Assembly: GCF_965638725.1 (NCBI RefSeq)
Contig: NC_134953.1
Location: forward strand, 42,244,454-42,308,453
Length of the DNA stretch: 64,000 nt
Direction of reading: 5' to 3'
Source of the DNA: Aptenodytes patagonicus
Lineage: Eukaryota > Chordata > Aves > Sphenisciformes > Spheniscidae
Below the pieces are notes generated by a model. It was not told where the DNA came from. It worked only from the letters and a program-made list of their open reading frames with translations, and ran no database searches. Position 1 is the first letter of the stretch, and each line of letters opens with the position of its first letter. This document shows positions 46,131 to 59,408 of the stretch, piece after piece. Made by a program: the position numbers and the translations under genes.

Positions 46131-49100
46131 GCAGGTGAGGTTTTATATTTGTTTGGTTGGTTGAGGGCTGTTTTCTGTGGCACTGTGGAGGTTTTGTGCT
46201 CTGGCTCCCATCTTCTGCCACAGAACACTTTCACCAGGTGTCACAGGTCATTTCTTGTGCATGGATTTGTGTATAACAAATTTGTTTATAATATAAAGAG
46301 TGTTACTAATTATATTCTGCATTTCTCTATTTGCCTGTGCATCTGCTGCTCTTATGATCCAGTACTGCTGTATAAAACCCAGTGCCTGGGGCCTTGTGCT
46401 TCCAGCCCTCTCAAGCATGAAGCATATGCAAAGTCCTGCTGTGGCTTGGCTTTGCAGGAAAGCCTTTGGGGTTCAGATTTCATTTCACATAACCCAGAAT
46501 TATAGGGCTGTTCTTCAGCCCTCATAGGCCTTTGTGTGGCAAAGAATGGCATGTCTTTCCTCTGCAGGGAATGCAGGCTCTGCCCTGAATCCACCAGCCT
46601 GGACGTTTGGGTTTACAGCTAAGCTCCCCAGGGATTGATTATCCAGTGCCTCAACAGCTAGTATCAGAAGGTTCCTCCTTTGCCTTTCTTCTTCTGGGGC
46701 TGAGGACAGGTGAGATGGATACTCCTGTGTTGCCCTGCAGTGGATCTCCCCTTTCTCAGTCTTCATGCTTTCTGCTTGTAAAACCTTGCCGTGCAAAATT
46801 GATAGTAAATGCCACTCCCAGCGTGACATGGCCTGACTGTCCTGCACCCATGTGCCCTATGTCCCTGGTCAGACAGGAAAGAGGTGGTAAATCAAATGGG
46901 TTCTTGATAAGTTAAAGTCCTTTTTAGTTTTTTTTCCAGAAGGTGCTGCATCTGCTGATTCAAACCAGCTTTTGGCACGGGGCTTGAGATGGGTATAAAA
47001 GCCAAATCTGGAGGTGGTGCTTTGAGCTGCAGGCTCCCAGCTGAATGAGGCAAGAAAAAATTAATCGCAGAGGCTCGTGTGACCTACTTCTTAAGCTCTC
47101 ATGTGCAGCCTTCAGATCAGAAAACTAAACAGGAGGAGACAGCTTTCATGATAAATGAGAAATTGTTTCCATCCTGTATGACAATGGAGAGCTTTCAGGT
47201 TGTTTTTAACTGTATCATGGTTATTGGGGCCACGTAGTTTGCTGTAGCATTAATGTCAACTGACATTTGATCCTGCTGAAATTTAAAGGACTGTTAACCC
47301 ATTTTGAGAAAGAGGTTTTTCCTTATGTCCTGAGGTTCTTCCCAAGCAGTTTAATCTGACTGACCAGGTTACCTCTTTGCTGCCAGGTGCCCCCAGTGCC
47401 CCAAATTCAGTTTTCTCTGACGTTGACATAAAACAGTAGCTCAAGGCCAGCACAAAAAGACCTCAGCTGACTTGCTGTGGAAGTCCAGTGGCTGTGCATG
47501 ATGTTAGCCTTGGGTCGAGAGAAGGTTACTGGAGGGTTACTGAAAGAAGGTTTTCCTTCAAGTGGATGTAGATGCTTTATAAAAGCTGAGCAGAGGGTGG
47601 CCTTTGTGTAGGAGGAGAATGGAAGTGTGTCTACTGTGGTCTGCACTACTTCCTATTGCCTTGGATGGAGATGGGCTGAGGTCTGAGCCAACATCTCCAC
47701 AGATGCCTGTGGAAAGACAAGGGAAACAGTATAGGTCACGTTATCACAACAAAGCAGGGTGAACAAATAAACAAAATTATCTTCTTTCTCCATCTCCCTT
47801 TGTTATACTGACAACAGGGGTTGAGTGGCTGGGTCAGCAGTGTAACTCCAGGTGAGGTGCTCTGCTGAAGCCTGAATAGAACTGAACTCTCAGAGCAGGA
47901 AAGCTGCTGTTCAGTTAAGTCTCTTGGTTTCTTTCCAGCAAGCAGAACATGCCTTATAGTTCTTGAATACAGTGCACTGAACCAAAGCTTTTAACTTTTA
48001 AGGGCTTTTTAAAGGTGGATCGGGAGGGAGGGAGAGCAGATCACTGAAGCACGCCTTGAGGAGGTACGTGCTCAGTCTAATGCCATCCAAGACACAAATG
48101 CAGGGCCCTCCACCACCCAAGTATGCTCTGTTTGGGGAATTGGGCTGATGTGAACCACTGAACTGCTAGTCTCATCTGCCTTCCTGCTGGATGTGGGGCA
48201 AGCTAACGGACAATTGTGTGTTGAGACATATCCACGGCCCTTTATGAAATGTCCTGGTAGAACATTGGTTCTGCTGGGCCTAGCCACTACAAAAGATGAT
48301 GTTCAGTATGTCTCTTATCCCTTGTGACAGCTGCTGGGAGCAACACAGTTGTTTGGTCAACTCCATTGGGTTGCAAGTGCTGCAGATGTGCTTGTTCTCG
48401 TTGCTCTTTGCCCGTTCCTCCTTTGTTCCAGTGATTCCGTTGATGTTTGATGTTCATGGGAGGAGATATCACTTGCTGTTCCTTTGCCAAGGGACCCCTG
48501 GCACACAGTTGGCAGCGTCAGCTTGGGCATTTTCTTAGTGACTTGAAGGAAACAGCTAAGAAGAAAAGAAATGTTATTTTCTGGTATTTCCTTGTATGCA
48601 ACATGCATTTTCAAAGATGCTACTTATGTAGAAAATCGGTGTGTTTGGATAAAGCACCCAACAAGTTTCACAACTAGTAAATAATGACACCCTGATTTTT
48701 TAAAGCTTGTCGCCTATAATTAAGGATGGCTTTTCTAGGAGAATTGTAAAAAGGCTTCTCTACATTATTCTAAAAATTACAAACTTGAGATAAAGTTCAC
48801 CAAACCTGAAGTCTTGCAGAAGTTTTCCTTAACAGGAAATTCCTGTAGGAATGGCCATTTATCTTAGTTGGCGGCACTGTATGTCTGTCTTGGTTAGATA
48901 GCCTGCCTGGTAACCTGTGTAACTAATTATGCTAGGAAACAGCATGGAGAAAAAGAGCTAAAATTCAGTAGTGTATTGCAGATCCTAAATCATCTGTCCT
49001 TGCACAGGTGTAAAGACAGATGAAAACGGGTGAACAACAAAGCCAGTGAATACCATGGTGTTGTTCACTGTGCCGGCTGAAAAAGTACTTGGTGCTAGAG

Positions 49101-52100
49101 AGAGCTTGTGTTCATAACTGCCCAGATTCTGGAGACAGAGGGAGTGACGAATAGGGGCTGTTCTTGTGCAGTGCTGGTTTCTTTGCAAGAGGACTAGGAT
49201 GAACTTAGACTTCAAAATGTGGTGATAGGAGCTGACTTTGCTACTTGCCCATGCTTGTCCAGCTGTAACACTACCTGGCCCTAGAAAGGCTGAGTTTCCT
49301 TGGCCCTTCCTTAACCTCTGTTGACTCTCCTTCAATCATGACTGCTTTGGTAACAGCCTTATCTACAAAGATACCAGGCTGGCTATTTTATGCCTTTTTT
49401 CTGTACTAACCTGCTTTTGGAAGAAGGCACATGTGGCTTTTAATCTCCTTGCCTGAGTTCCCAGACTGCAGCAGTCTGTAGGGAAAGTGAGTCTGGGGTA
49501 ATTTTGGGAACTGAGATCTTTATTCAATACTGGTAAAGAGGACAAGGTAGGGATATGGGCCAAGGTCTGTGATAGGGACAAGAAATCACATAGGGCAAAG
49601 GCAATGGATCTATAGCAGAAAATTACACACAATAAATAAATATCTTTACTGCAATATGACACACCACAAAAAGATATGAACCCTTGCCCTTCTTCCAAGG
49701 AGATTTGTAAAGTTGTTGTTACTAATTCATCATTCAAGGTGAGTGCAAAGAAAACAGCACACTTTTATGAGTAGAGAAAACTGCAGCATCAAAGACTTGC
49801 CTTGGCTGAGCTTCTTCATGTTTGGATCTATAAGCTGCCCTGACCAGCTGTGGAAATTCAGTCAGAAATCGCTGGCTGTTTCTGCTGCCATTTTCCTGAC
49901 AAATACTCCTTTCCTTGTAGAATGTCATCCAATCCCCGGTAGGGATCTATTTTATACTTGTCTTGCTGAGATCCCACCTAAAGATGAGGCAGTGCCAGCA
50001 GCCTTCAGGTAAATAAAAGCCTTTTCAGTTCTCATTCTGCATTTGCCCAATGGCTTTTTGCCCCATCACCTGCACCACCTCTGCATTGTGTCTTCAAAAC
50101 CTCAATCTGTGTGTCTGTGTCCTGAGATGAACACCAGCTCCTCTGCTGTGAAAGCAGCTGTTGCGTGATCGTCTCTGTGCTAGCTCACTAGGTGAAGCTG
50201 CATGTACAGCCCAGCATCCGCACTGGGACATCGAGCTGTTTGGATTGTGGTTTGGAGCCTCACATCTGCCCCGACTGGGTAGTGGCTTGGGTTTGTAATG
50301 CACTTTGAATTGCCTGCTCCTTGGAGTGAAATCCTTTGCTGTCCTGGTTGCATCACCCGTTGTTGCTCTTGTAGCTGTGGTGTAAAAACACAAGGAGAGC
50401 ATGCGGCCTGTCTGCAAAACAGAGCTGAGATTGCTCTGGTGTCTGCAGGGCTGGCAGAGAAATCCCTAAGGTGCTGTACGTTTTTAAAGACAGGCAAAGG
50501 AAATGAGAAATATGAATAAGGAAAAAAGAGAAATAAGAATAAAGAGGTGAGTGAGAAAAATCAAGGACCTCTGTCAGAACTTAGAGATCTGGGTGTTGAG
50601 CGGTACTCGAAGGATAGGGCAAATGTTTGTACCCGCTCTAAAAAGGAGAGTGAAAGAAGCAGCTGTGTGGTTGTACATTTTTCATTATTACCATTTCCCT
50701 AATGATTATGTGGATTTGCTATATATGGGCTTGCTGTGTGGGGATGCCATCCCAATGGCTGGACCAGTTGCACTGGGAACCTTCAGAGCTGTCAAGTTAC
50801 AGACTGGAGGGTGTGTAGGAAAGTAAGAGCCTGACAGTGAGCATTAGTGGTTGTGTCACTGAGGCACAGTGATCTAAAAAACCCAAAAACAAAACAAAAA
50901 AACCCCACCTGGAAATCCCAGATCGGGGTTGTTTAAAGTGAGCTCTGAAGCAATGTGAGAAGTGGGTAGGTGGATAGGGGGCAGCGCATGTGCCCGTCGA
51001 TGGAAATTGTGTGGAGCATGAAGGTGGCTGTTAAATTGTCCTTAGAGGCGGAGGTATTTGTGAAGATGGAAGGTTATGAGAGCTCTCTCTTCACCCTTGT
51101 CCTGCTATCTGGTGGTGAGCTACAGAAGGATGCAAAGATGTTTGAGAGCTTAAGCTATATCTCCTGCCTTGGTGATTGGAAGACACCAATTACTATGATA
51201 TTCTTCTTCTCTTCTTCCTCCCCTCTTTATTCTAAAACGAGAGCAGTGTTTTGTTTTCCTGACTTCTGGATGGTGCTTTAAAGATGCAAAGACCCAGGTC
51301 GGTGCAAAGCTTGTTCCTGGCTTGGGCTCGTTTCTCCCATTGTGAAATCTTGGCAAACTGGTTTTGAACTTACAGTTTCTGACTGGCTGTAGCAGTCCCC
51401 AACAGCAGTGGGTGTTGCCAATGTTGAAGGTTTCTGTGGCTGATTTGTTGTCACTTCTGGAGGTTTTGTTTATCTCCAACAGCTTTCCAAAAGTTGGGGA
51501 TGATGCCATGTGTTTGAAGTATAGAACAAGGAGAGGAAAAAATAATGTTTCCCGCTCTTATTAAAAGTCCTAATTGCTTATGCCAGCAGCAAGTGCGCTA
51601 CCAGCCTGTATCTCTGGTGCTTCCAACATACTGTGCTTTGCTTTGCTTTTATAGTTTATAAAACTTTCTGATTTGATGTTTCATGAGTGAGGTTTTAGGG
51701 CTGCAGATCCAGACTTGACTTACACATGGGATTCAAAATTATTTGTGAAAAGTCATGGGTAAAAGGTGCGGTAGATAAGCTGGAACTGCTTGTTGGGGCA
51801 GTTCAGTATCAAAGCTGGTATCTTTGCGGGCTGATGCCAAAGGTATTACGTATGTTAACTTGTGGAATATTTAATTTTCAAAGGTACCAATCATAATGCA
51901 TTCAGTATTTGATGAGCAGAATTTGTTAGACTTATGGTGACTGAAGGAGGTGACAGCCTCCCCTGGGACTTTGTTGTCTGCATACGACCGAAAGCTGCTG
52001 AGCCTGGGTCTGCCTTAGGTGTTTCATAGTTGTGTAAAATCAGGGACGGTGACCTCCCCCTTTTTATCTTTCATGTGGCAGAACACTGCAAGGGACACCC

Positions 52101-55100
52101 CTCTCCTTCCATGACACTTGCCCAAAGGCTGCAGTACTTCTGGGGTTGATACTCTCCTACGAGCAAAAAGGATGTGGCCTGTTTAATTTCCACCTCTGCC
52201 ACCTTGCAGGTGGGCAGGGGGCTGCGAGTGATATTTCGTTGTTGGTGAACTTGTTACACTAGGCATGTTGAGGTGGATATTGAGGAAACCAGTGGTTGTG
52301 CCCGGCTTGCAAGCGTTCATGTGAGTCTTGGCACTTTGGGGTAGTTTCCTGCGTTGCGCTGGGATGGGATTTTTGATTAGGAAGGCACTGCAGTGGATTT
52401 TGAACTGGGAAGATGGCTGTAGCAAATGCCTCAGAAGCAGCTGCTCACCGGGCCTGTTCGGTGGAGTTACATATAGATTTTGCTCCCTGTGGGTCCTGTT
52501 AGTGGAACAGTAGGTTGCACAGTGGGCTTTTAAGAAAGCTTTTTGTCTGGACATTTATTGCCTCTTTGAGATCTGGGTGTCAGGGCAATACAGACTTTCC
52601 AAGGGAGTGCTTAATAATCCCCATTCTGTGTGCACAAGGGCAGATACCTGGGGCATAACTTTCTTCTGTCCATCCAAGTAAGGAGAAGAACGAAAGTCTC
52701 CAATCCTGTAAGCAGGGTGAGAATACCCGCAAATAAAAATATTCCCTGTAATGCTTTAGCATATGTAATAGGGCCTGAAAGTTGCCAAATCATTCCTGAA
52801 GCTGCTTTTTACCAAACAGGGAGGCTGCTCAAGTGCCCTTTTTTTTAATCATCCGGAGAGATTTTGACCCCCTGCCTGCTTTGCTGTGGTGCTGCTTCTT
52901 TCCCCAGCTGCTGGGGGCTGAAGCTCTTACAGCTTGTTAAACAGCCCAAGAAGTTCTTTAATGAAAATTAACTGAGTGTCTCTAATTTGCATGTCTCTTG
53001 AGGTAAGCAACTAGATTTTTTTCTCTTTTGCTTAATTTCTGATTCTGTTTCATCAATTACTTCCTTGAAAAGCACAAACAAATTAAAACTCGAGGCAATA
53101 GCCATATATATTTAATTATTAGAAGTTAATGTTACAGAAGTTCACACCATTTTCTGCATTGTGCTTGGGAAAACAGAAGAGAAAAAAACCTTGATCTTTT
53201 ATACACAAAATGTTTCTTATTTGCTCAAATTCTCAGGCAGGTTATGAGCAGTCAATTTAATTCCTAGAAGGGAGATAACTTTGAAGTGAGAAATGAAGAA
53301 TGATGCAACAAATGGAGATAACATTGACCTGTTTTCTGTCTCACTGATAGATATCTAGGGGAAACATGGAGGTGCTACATGTTCTCAATACTATTTTTTC
53401 TGTTACATAGTAACACAAGTTTTCTGTCTTTCCACTGACCTTTCTACTGTTAATTTTTAATGAGAAAGAACTGTTTTTCCTTCAAAAATGTCCTCACTGG
53501 AAATAGTTGTGTATCAGGCCAGAATGGTTTATAGGGGCCTATGGTTACAGAAGCCCCTCTTTCTGCCTTTTCTTTTACACAGACCCCTTCTTGCTGCTCC
53601 TCTTTCTTCAGTAAATGTATTTCCCCACTTGCTTTGGTCTGTTGGGCACGTTTTCAACCCTTTTTCTTTACTGAAGATACACAAAGGAAAGGTAACATGG
53701 TAAGGGTGTAAAGATGTGAATTTAAAATTCATCCCACAGAAGGAGACTATTAAAGGTTTTTAGCCAACTAAACAAAAAAAAAACCCACCTAAAAATAATA
53801 CTTGTAGAAATTAAGATGCATAATTAACTCATCGGAGATAATGACAGGCTCTTCTATGCTCCTGTAGAGCAGAGCCACAAATACAATGACAACTATGGTT
53901 AATCTGTAATCACCTGTATTTTCCCTGAGATTTTACATATTTTTCCTGCCAGGTCAACATTGATTTGATCAGTTCTGAAGCTCTCATGTTAACAAATTTA
54001 CTCAAATCCATGTGCAAATAAAAGATGAGATGCTGACTCTGGGTGCTCTGATTTGGGCACGGCATACAGTTGCTTCTGAACAGCAGCTAAACAGACTAAG
54101 CAGCCTTGGATAATGCTTGGATGCCACCATGCATGCGGGAAAGCTTGGTAGCTCATGCCATTTTGCTGTGCACCCCCAGACTTTCAGTCATTCAACGTGT
54201 CTTCCTCCTGATATCCTCCAGGGGACAAGGTGTAGCCTGTGTCCTGGCTAGGTAACTGTTGCGGGAGGGTTCCTTGTACCAGGATGTGCTTTTCCAATGG
54301 GATAACGTGTTCGGGCTTGTTTACCTGTTTTTCCAACCATGCTATATTGTTTTTATGGCAGGAACTTAATCTGCAGCTGGACAATCGAAAAGCCAGTCTA
54401 AGGAAAGGCACAAAATGAGAGATGCTAAAAAGTGACCCTGGTAGTATTTAGCCGAGTTAATCCCAAATGTAATACCATGGGTTTAACTGGAATTACACTG
54501 GGGATTAGTTCAGCTGATAGCACTGTAATAGCTGCCTGGCTTCAGGAGTTGGTTGAATGGGTCTGCTTGCCTCCTTCCAGCCCCATTCCTTCACCTCCAC
54601 ATCATCCCTGCTCCTCTTTCCCCACACTGGGCCCTCTTCCTCCTCCAGCAAGACCTCATTTGAGGAACCCCATTTATTCCACTGTCTTTCCTTTCATCTC
54701 TCCCTTGGGGTTTCCCGTTTTCTGTTTTAAGGGTCCTTCTCTCACTTATCTCAGGGAGCTTTGCAAAATCCCACCATGATTTTCCTTTTCCATTAAGGGA
54801 CTTCATTCAGGACACCAGCATTTTAAACTCTTCCAGAACAAAGGGCAAAGATGAAACAGTATTTTTTACGGTGAAGGACATGCATGGCTGCTGGTGATCG
54901 TGTGATGAACAGGTACCAGGAGATGCCCACAACTCCCATGCCCAAAGCAGGCTCTTCATGTTGGACCTAGAGAGAGCACTTGCTCTTCTGGGCATGATTA
55001 GAAGCCAGTTATCTCCTCCTAGAGGAGAGGCAGCACTGTTTGCATAGCTGTTCTCATAGCCATGGGCTGGATTCACAGCTGGATGGGTAGGGATCAGGAG

Positions 55101-55799
55101 GAAGCGGTCAGAGGACAAGTGCCATGCTGCATCGGGCCATGCATCCCCAGATGCACACATAGTAACACGATGTGCAGAATTACACACCCACAGGGAATGT
55201 TTCTTCCTTTGTCACTGGTTCATGGGTAGTATGGTTTCCCTCCACCAGGATGTTGCCTGTCCTCCAGTTCAGCAACATTCTGGGATTTGAGCTTTTCCAA
55301 CGGTGGAAAATTAAGGATTTTTGCAAAGCTGTCAGCCATGGGCTTCTGTTCCCCTCACCTGCTGAGCTTTATGTGCCAGTGGACTCCTATGTGTTTCTTT
55401 CTAATCTTCTTGGCATTTTGGCCAAACAGTTGGGAGCCAGCCTACAGCGCTACTTGTTTTTACACATCATTATTATCCTCTGGAGGTGATTTTTCGACTT
55501 GTTTCATGTGGGATCCTGTTCCTCCTCTCTCTCCTTGAATGCACGCATGGTTCCTGGCTGGGAGCAGGACCCATACTTACCTGAATGATGGCTTTTACCC
55601 TAGAGGTGTAACTGGGCCAAACGCCCCCATTTCGGCACTGAAATGGGCCTTTCCCTGCCCTGTGCCCCGATGGTGGGAAGCCAGCTTGCCTGTCGGCTCT
55701 GTGTCTGCAGGCAGGATGCTGTAGCTGAGCCCAAACTCGCCAGGCAAGCCCTGAAGTAGTTAATTTTAAGGGAATTTTAGATTGGCATCGTTAAGCCAG
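46131..55799. other. Intergenic DNA between MINPP1 and the next gene
   Basis: About 9.7 kb with no recognisable gene. It has short mirrored open frames, A-rich tracts (for example 50876-50908), and one exon-like segment at 49921-50008. No CpG island occurs before 55.8 kb. Confidence 0.5.
49921..50008 (+). other. Exon-like segment of unknown gene
   Basis: A pyrimidine-rich acceptor (CTCCTTTCCTTGTAG) precedes 88 nt ending at donor CTTCAG|GTAAAT. One frame is open throughout, reading CHPIPGRDLFYTC then EIPPKDEAVPAAF, with phase 1 in and phase 2 out. The open frame extends upstream to 49743. I do not recognise the peptide and found no partner exon, so it may be chance. Confidence 0.25.
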
Positions 55800-56095
55800 C
55801 GCGCTGGGAGGTTTTGTCGTTGCGTGTTATCCCCTCGGTCGTGAGCGGTGACTCGTCCTTTGGGGGCGCCGGGCCCCGTACCGCCATAACGCTCCCCCGG
55901 CCCTGCGCCCCCTACCTCGCAGCCCTCTCGCCGGGCCGGGGCGTTGCTCCCTCCCCGGCCCCGCTTCCCCGCCCGGAGGTTACCGGCATCCCCTCGCTAC
56001 GGGCCGGGGCGGAGGAGGAGGCGGGGGCGGGGGCGGGCGCAGGGCGAGAGGGGCCGGCCCAGGGACGCGCTACGTGTCGCGGGAGCCCTTATAGC

Positions 56096-56115
56096 CCCGG
56101 CCCGGCCCGGCCCGG
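56096..56115 (+). repeat. (CCCGG)4 repeat just upstream of the start codon
   Basis: Four exact CCCGG units directly follow the TATA-like box and end 17 bases before the ATG. If transcribed they would form a stable structure in the 5' UTR. Confidence 0.85.
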
Positions 56116-56132
56116 CCGCGCCGCCCGTCACC

Positions 56133-56153
56133 ATGTCGAGCCGACAGCAGATG
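56133..56153 (+). CDS. PAPSS2: First coding exon (7 codons), probably PAPS synthase 2
   Basis: An ATG in a favourable context (CGTCACCATGT) opens a frame MSSRQQM that meets a donor (ATG|GTAGGG) after 21 nt, phase 0. PAPSS2 joins ATP sulfurylase and APS kinase to make the sulfate donor PAPS. Its vertebrate N-terminus is a short variable tail, beginning MSG in human, before the conserved APS-kinase part. The call rests on position: MINPP1 is followed by PAPSS2 on the same strand in human. The coding evidence alone is weak because only seven residues are visible. The conserved second exon, which should encode the YQAHHVSRNKRGQ region, was not found before 64000. Confidence 0.5.
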
Positions 56154-59100
56154 GTAGGGCTGCGCCGCGGGGCCGGCGGGCGGGGGCCGGGGCCGGCTGG
56201 GGCTGAGGGGGCTGTGAGGCGCGTCCAGCTCCCTGAGGAAACCCTCTCCCTAAATCCCTGGCATCGCTGCTTTCCCCATGGGTGTGGTGGCTCGCACCAA
56301 GGCGGGCAGCGCTGGGGAGACCTGGGCTCCCCGGGCTCTGTTGGCTCAGGGGATCGAGCCCCGTGGGTCACATCGGCGGCTGGTGGGTGCCTTCTGCTCA
56401 ACACCAGGACCAGACCCAGAGCTTTCCTCTTGGGACGCACCCATCACCTCACAGAAGGACATTAAAACCATCACGTTACAGTGCTGGGTGCTGAGGATGA
56501 ATGCTCTTGCCGTGAGTCGGTCCACGTTGGTGCAAAGGCGTGGGTGACGTGCATGTCGTGCAAGCACCTGGGCAAGGCCCCGGCTGTCCCGCAGGTTAGT
56601 CATGCATCCCTCCGCTGGCTTTCAGCAAATATGCTGTCCCGCATGTGCCCCGCGCGGCTGTGCCGAAAGCTGCCGACTTTGCTGCTTGCCGCCCCAATCC
56701 TCGCAGAGAGCAGCCGCCCCGGCAGCCTCCCAGGCAAGGCCGAAGGTTGAGCCAGTGAGAAGGTTGAGTGACTGCCTCCTTCACGGCTTTTCAGGTTTCC
56801 TCTGCCTGGGTCCCCCCCGGGGGGTGAAGTTGGCGAGACAGCTGCCGCCACCACCACCGATCGGCTTTCAGCATTGCTGCAGAGCCAGTTTTAAAAAAAA
56901 AAAAATAAAACACACAGCAAAGAAAAATAGTAATAGCTGGAGAATAAATCAGTTAGAAATTAAAATTGCAAATCGCAGTCACAGCCAGAAATTGTTTTCC
57001 GCTTGCCAGTGGCCCTCCCTTACTTCTCGGATTTGGGATGTGAGGTCTGGGTCCCTCTGGCTGCACATACGTTTTCCAGGTTTTAAATCAGAACCATAAG
57101 AAATCTTGACGTAAGTCTTTCAGGCTGCTTTTGCTGGTTGGTTGTTTTGTTTTTTTTTTTTTACCTCATCGTAAATTTTTCAGATGGATTTAGCACATTT
57201 TGAACACACTGGTAATCTGTCCGGATAGGAATGCACCAAAACCACGTGTAACAAAGCGCGCCTGTGTGGCAGGGTGTTCTTGGAAACGTGAAAACCTGTG
57301 GTTTAGGGATTATTTCAGGGAAGGGAGGTGCAAGACGTGAGCCGTGTATGGGAGTTTTGTTTATTGCTGTGACAGGAGAGAGGCATTACTGAACTTCCAG
57401 AATAATCCCTCTCCTTTGCCTCCACCCTGGGCTGGAAAAATGACCTTTATAAGCAAGATTGCAGCTGACCTTTGTACCGTGACTGTCAAAACAGATGCTA
57501 TCTGGTTGACAGTTGTAGGCGTATTTTCATATGCTTATCTGCCAGGTATGTGACAGAATGAGAAAAGGCATGATTTCAGTAATTACAAGAGGTTTTGGTA
57601 ATTATGATGAAACAGTGATGATATCCCATTAGTGATCCTCCTGGTCTATCACCAGGGAGATGTGTTGCACAGAGTGTAGATGAAGTTCTTGCTCCTAACG
57701 CGGTCTCAGTGGCTTCTCGGTTTCAACCATCTCAAGTTGATATCAAAGGTATAGGATTTCACTTTGATAGGGGTCCCCTGATCAGCACAATTATTTACAT
57801 ACACATGTGGACAATCGCATTCAGTCTCAGTGCAGTTACACAGTGTGGTTCAGGAGGGTTGAGGCATCAGCAGCACATCAGAGATTTTGCCTTACAAAGG
57901 AGCAGACAACAGCACAATGTGCTCCTGCAACTAGCAGCCTAAATGTTGTAGCTCAGAGAAGTTTTAATATAGTGGTGAATTTTTCATGACACCTTTTGTA
58001 GCTGTAACAGCCAAGACAATTCCATTAGAAAATGAAGATGGGATGCACAGAATAATTTGCCCTACTGAGATCCCTATTAGTACGGCAGCTCGTCCTTCTG
58101 TTGCCCCTTACTTAATCCCCGTTTTTCATTCTCCCAGTAACATGAATCCTTATTACTCATAAAAATCCTTATTACTAATAAAATCTCAGGTTTTACTTCT
58201 TCATAGTGTGGGTGGTGTGTTAATCTTTCTCCCACAGACAAGGTTTTGTGAGGCCGGATGTTTCCAGTCCGAGAAGATGTCAAAAATGGGTTTTGCAGGC
58301 GATGTCAATTAGCTGTCAGCTTTTGAAAGGCGCAGTAGTGCTAGCTGTTGTGAGATGGACTGGCTGTGTTATTTGACTATGGTCCTCATTTTGGAAATTG
58401 ACTAATTATAAGCCCAGGTTTTAAAACCTAAATTCAGCCTCTGTGCTCTCTGGAGTTTGAGGCTAGTTTGAGGATGCTTTAATTGCACACCCATTTATTA
58501 ATAGAAGTTTATGGTAAGGTACAAAGAAGAAAACTTATAATTTTTTACTTCTGCATGTGTTGTCCTTAAAAATGAACAAGGCATCTTAATTCTGCTGAAG
58601 ACCCAAGACTCGGTGTGCAGGAATCTCTCTTTGGCTGGTTAGTATGGAAATGCTCTCTTTGTTTCTTCTGCTCATGACATTGCAAGAGGCATGAAGTCCT
58701 CTACGTGCTGGGCAGTGTCCTTCTGTTCACAGACCTCATTGACAGAAAGCATTTATTTCTAACCAGTTTCAGGACTGACTTTTTGGGGAGAAGAATGGTC
58801 TTTAATGATGACCTTAAAGACTTAATGTTCCTTATACAGGCGTCCTGTGTGCCCCAGTGGTGAAATCCTGCTCTCAGGAGTAAGTACACCGTAAAGTAAT
58901 TGCAGTGAGTAGTGTGGAGCTGTGGGACTGCCCTTGTTTATTGTGTGGGCTCTTGCACAGCGTGGCATTCAGGGCTGAGCAGTTCTTTTAGCCCCGTCGA
59001 AATAGCAGCTTGTTCTCCCCACACCTGCGGCGTTGCTGGTATTTCCGCAGCTCGTTACCTCTCCCCGACGAGCAGCGTTTTCATAACAAGCAGGATACAG

Positions 59101-59360
59101 ATGGTGCAGTGTGCTCCAGGGAAACAGCTTGCACAGAGCCCACACCCGCGGGCATGGCCCTGCCCTGGAAGGCTGGCCCCTCGCCGGGGTGACTGGCTGC
59201 GTGGCTTGCATGTCCCCATGGGTGCGTGGAAAATGCAGCTCAACATATCTCATGAGATGGAGGTGTTCAGAGCCGGCTGCCAGAGTCCTGCCCCTGGCAG
59301 CGGGTGGACATCGTCCTTGCTGGCTGCTTTCAGTGAGTTTCTCTTTGTATGTCCTTATAG

Positions 59361-59408
59361 GTGCTTAGAGGAGAATGAAAGCCCAGTACTGAACCAGCCT
59401 TTTTCAGG
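59361..59408 (+). other. Micro-exon-like segment (48 nt)
   Basis: Acceptor TGTCCTTATAG and strong donor TCAGG|GTAAGT bound 48 nt. The open frame (CLEENESPVLNQPFS) needs phase 2 in, which does not fit the phase-0 end of the 7-codon exon upstream. It could be an alternative 5' exon or chance. Confidence 0.2.

Larger units (their letters stand above)
55800..56240 (+). promoter_or_regulatory. PAPSS2: CpG-island promoter, likely of PAPSS2
   Basis: Sequence shifts abruptly to very high GC and CpG from about 55800 to 56240. It contains clustered GC boxes (GGGGGCGGGGGCGGGC near 56023-56038), an ACGTG core at 56072-56076, a TATA-like CTTATAG at 56088-56094 and four CCCGG units at 56096-56115, then the ATG at 56133. 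Transcription is expected on the + strand towards the window's end. The start site is not fixed by sequence; if the TATA-like box is used, the 5' UTR would be only about 15-20 bases. Confidence 0.75.

Noticed and set aside
55944-56465. 173-codon frame running through the CpG island and past the donor at 56154
   Set aside because: It is a Pro/Arg/Gly-rich frame created by high GC; the splice donor after seven codons of the other frame is the simpler reading.
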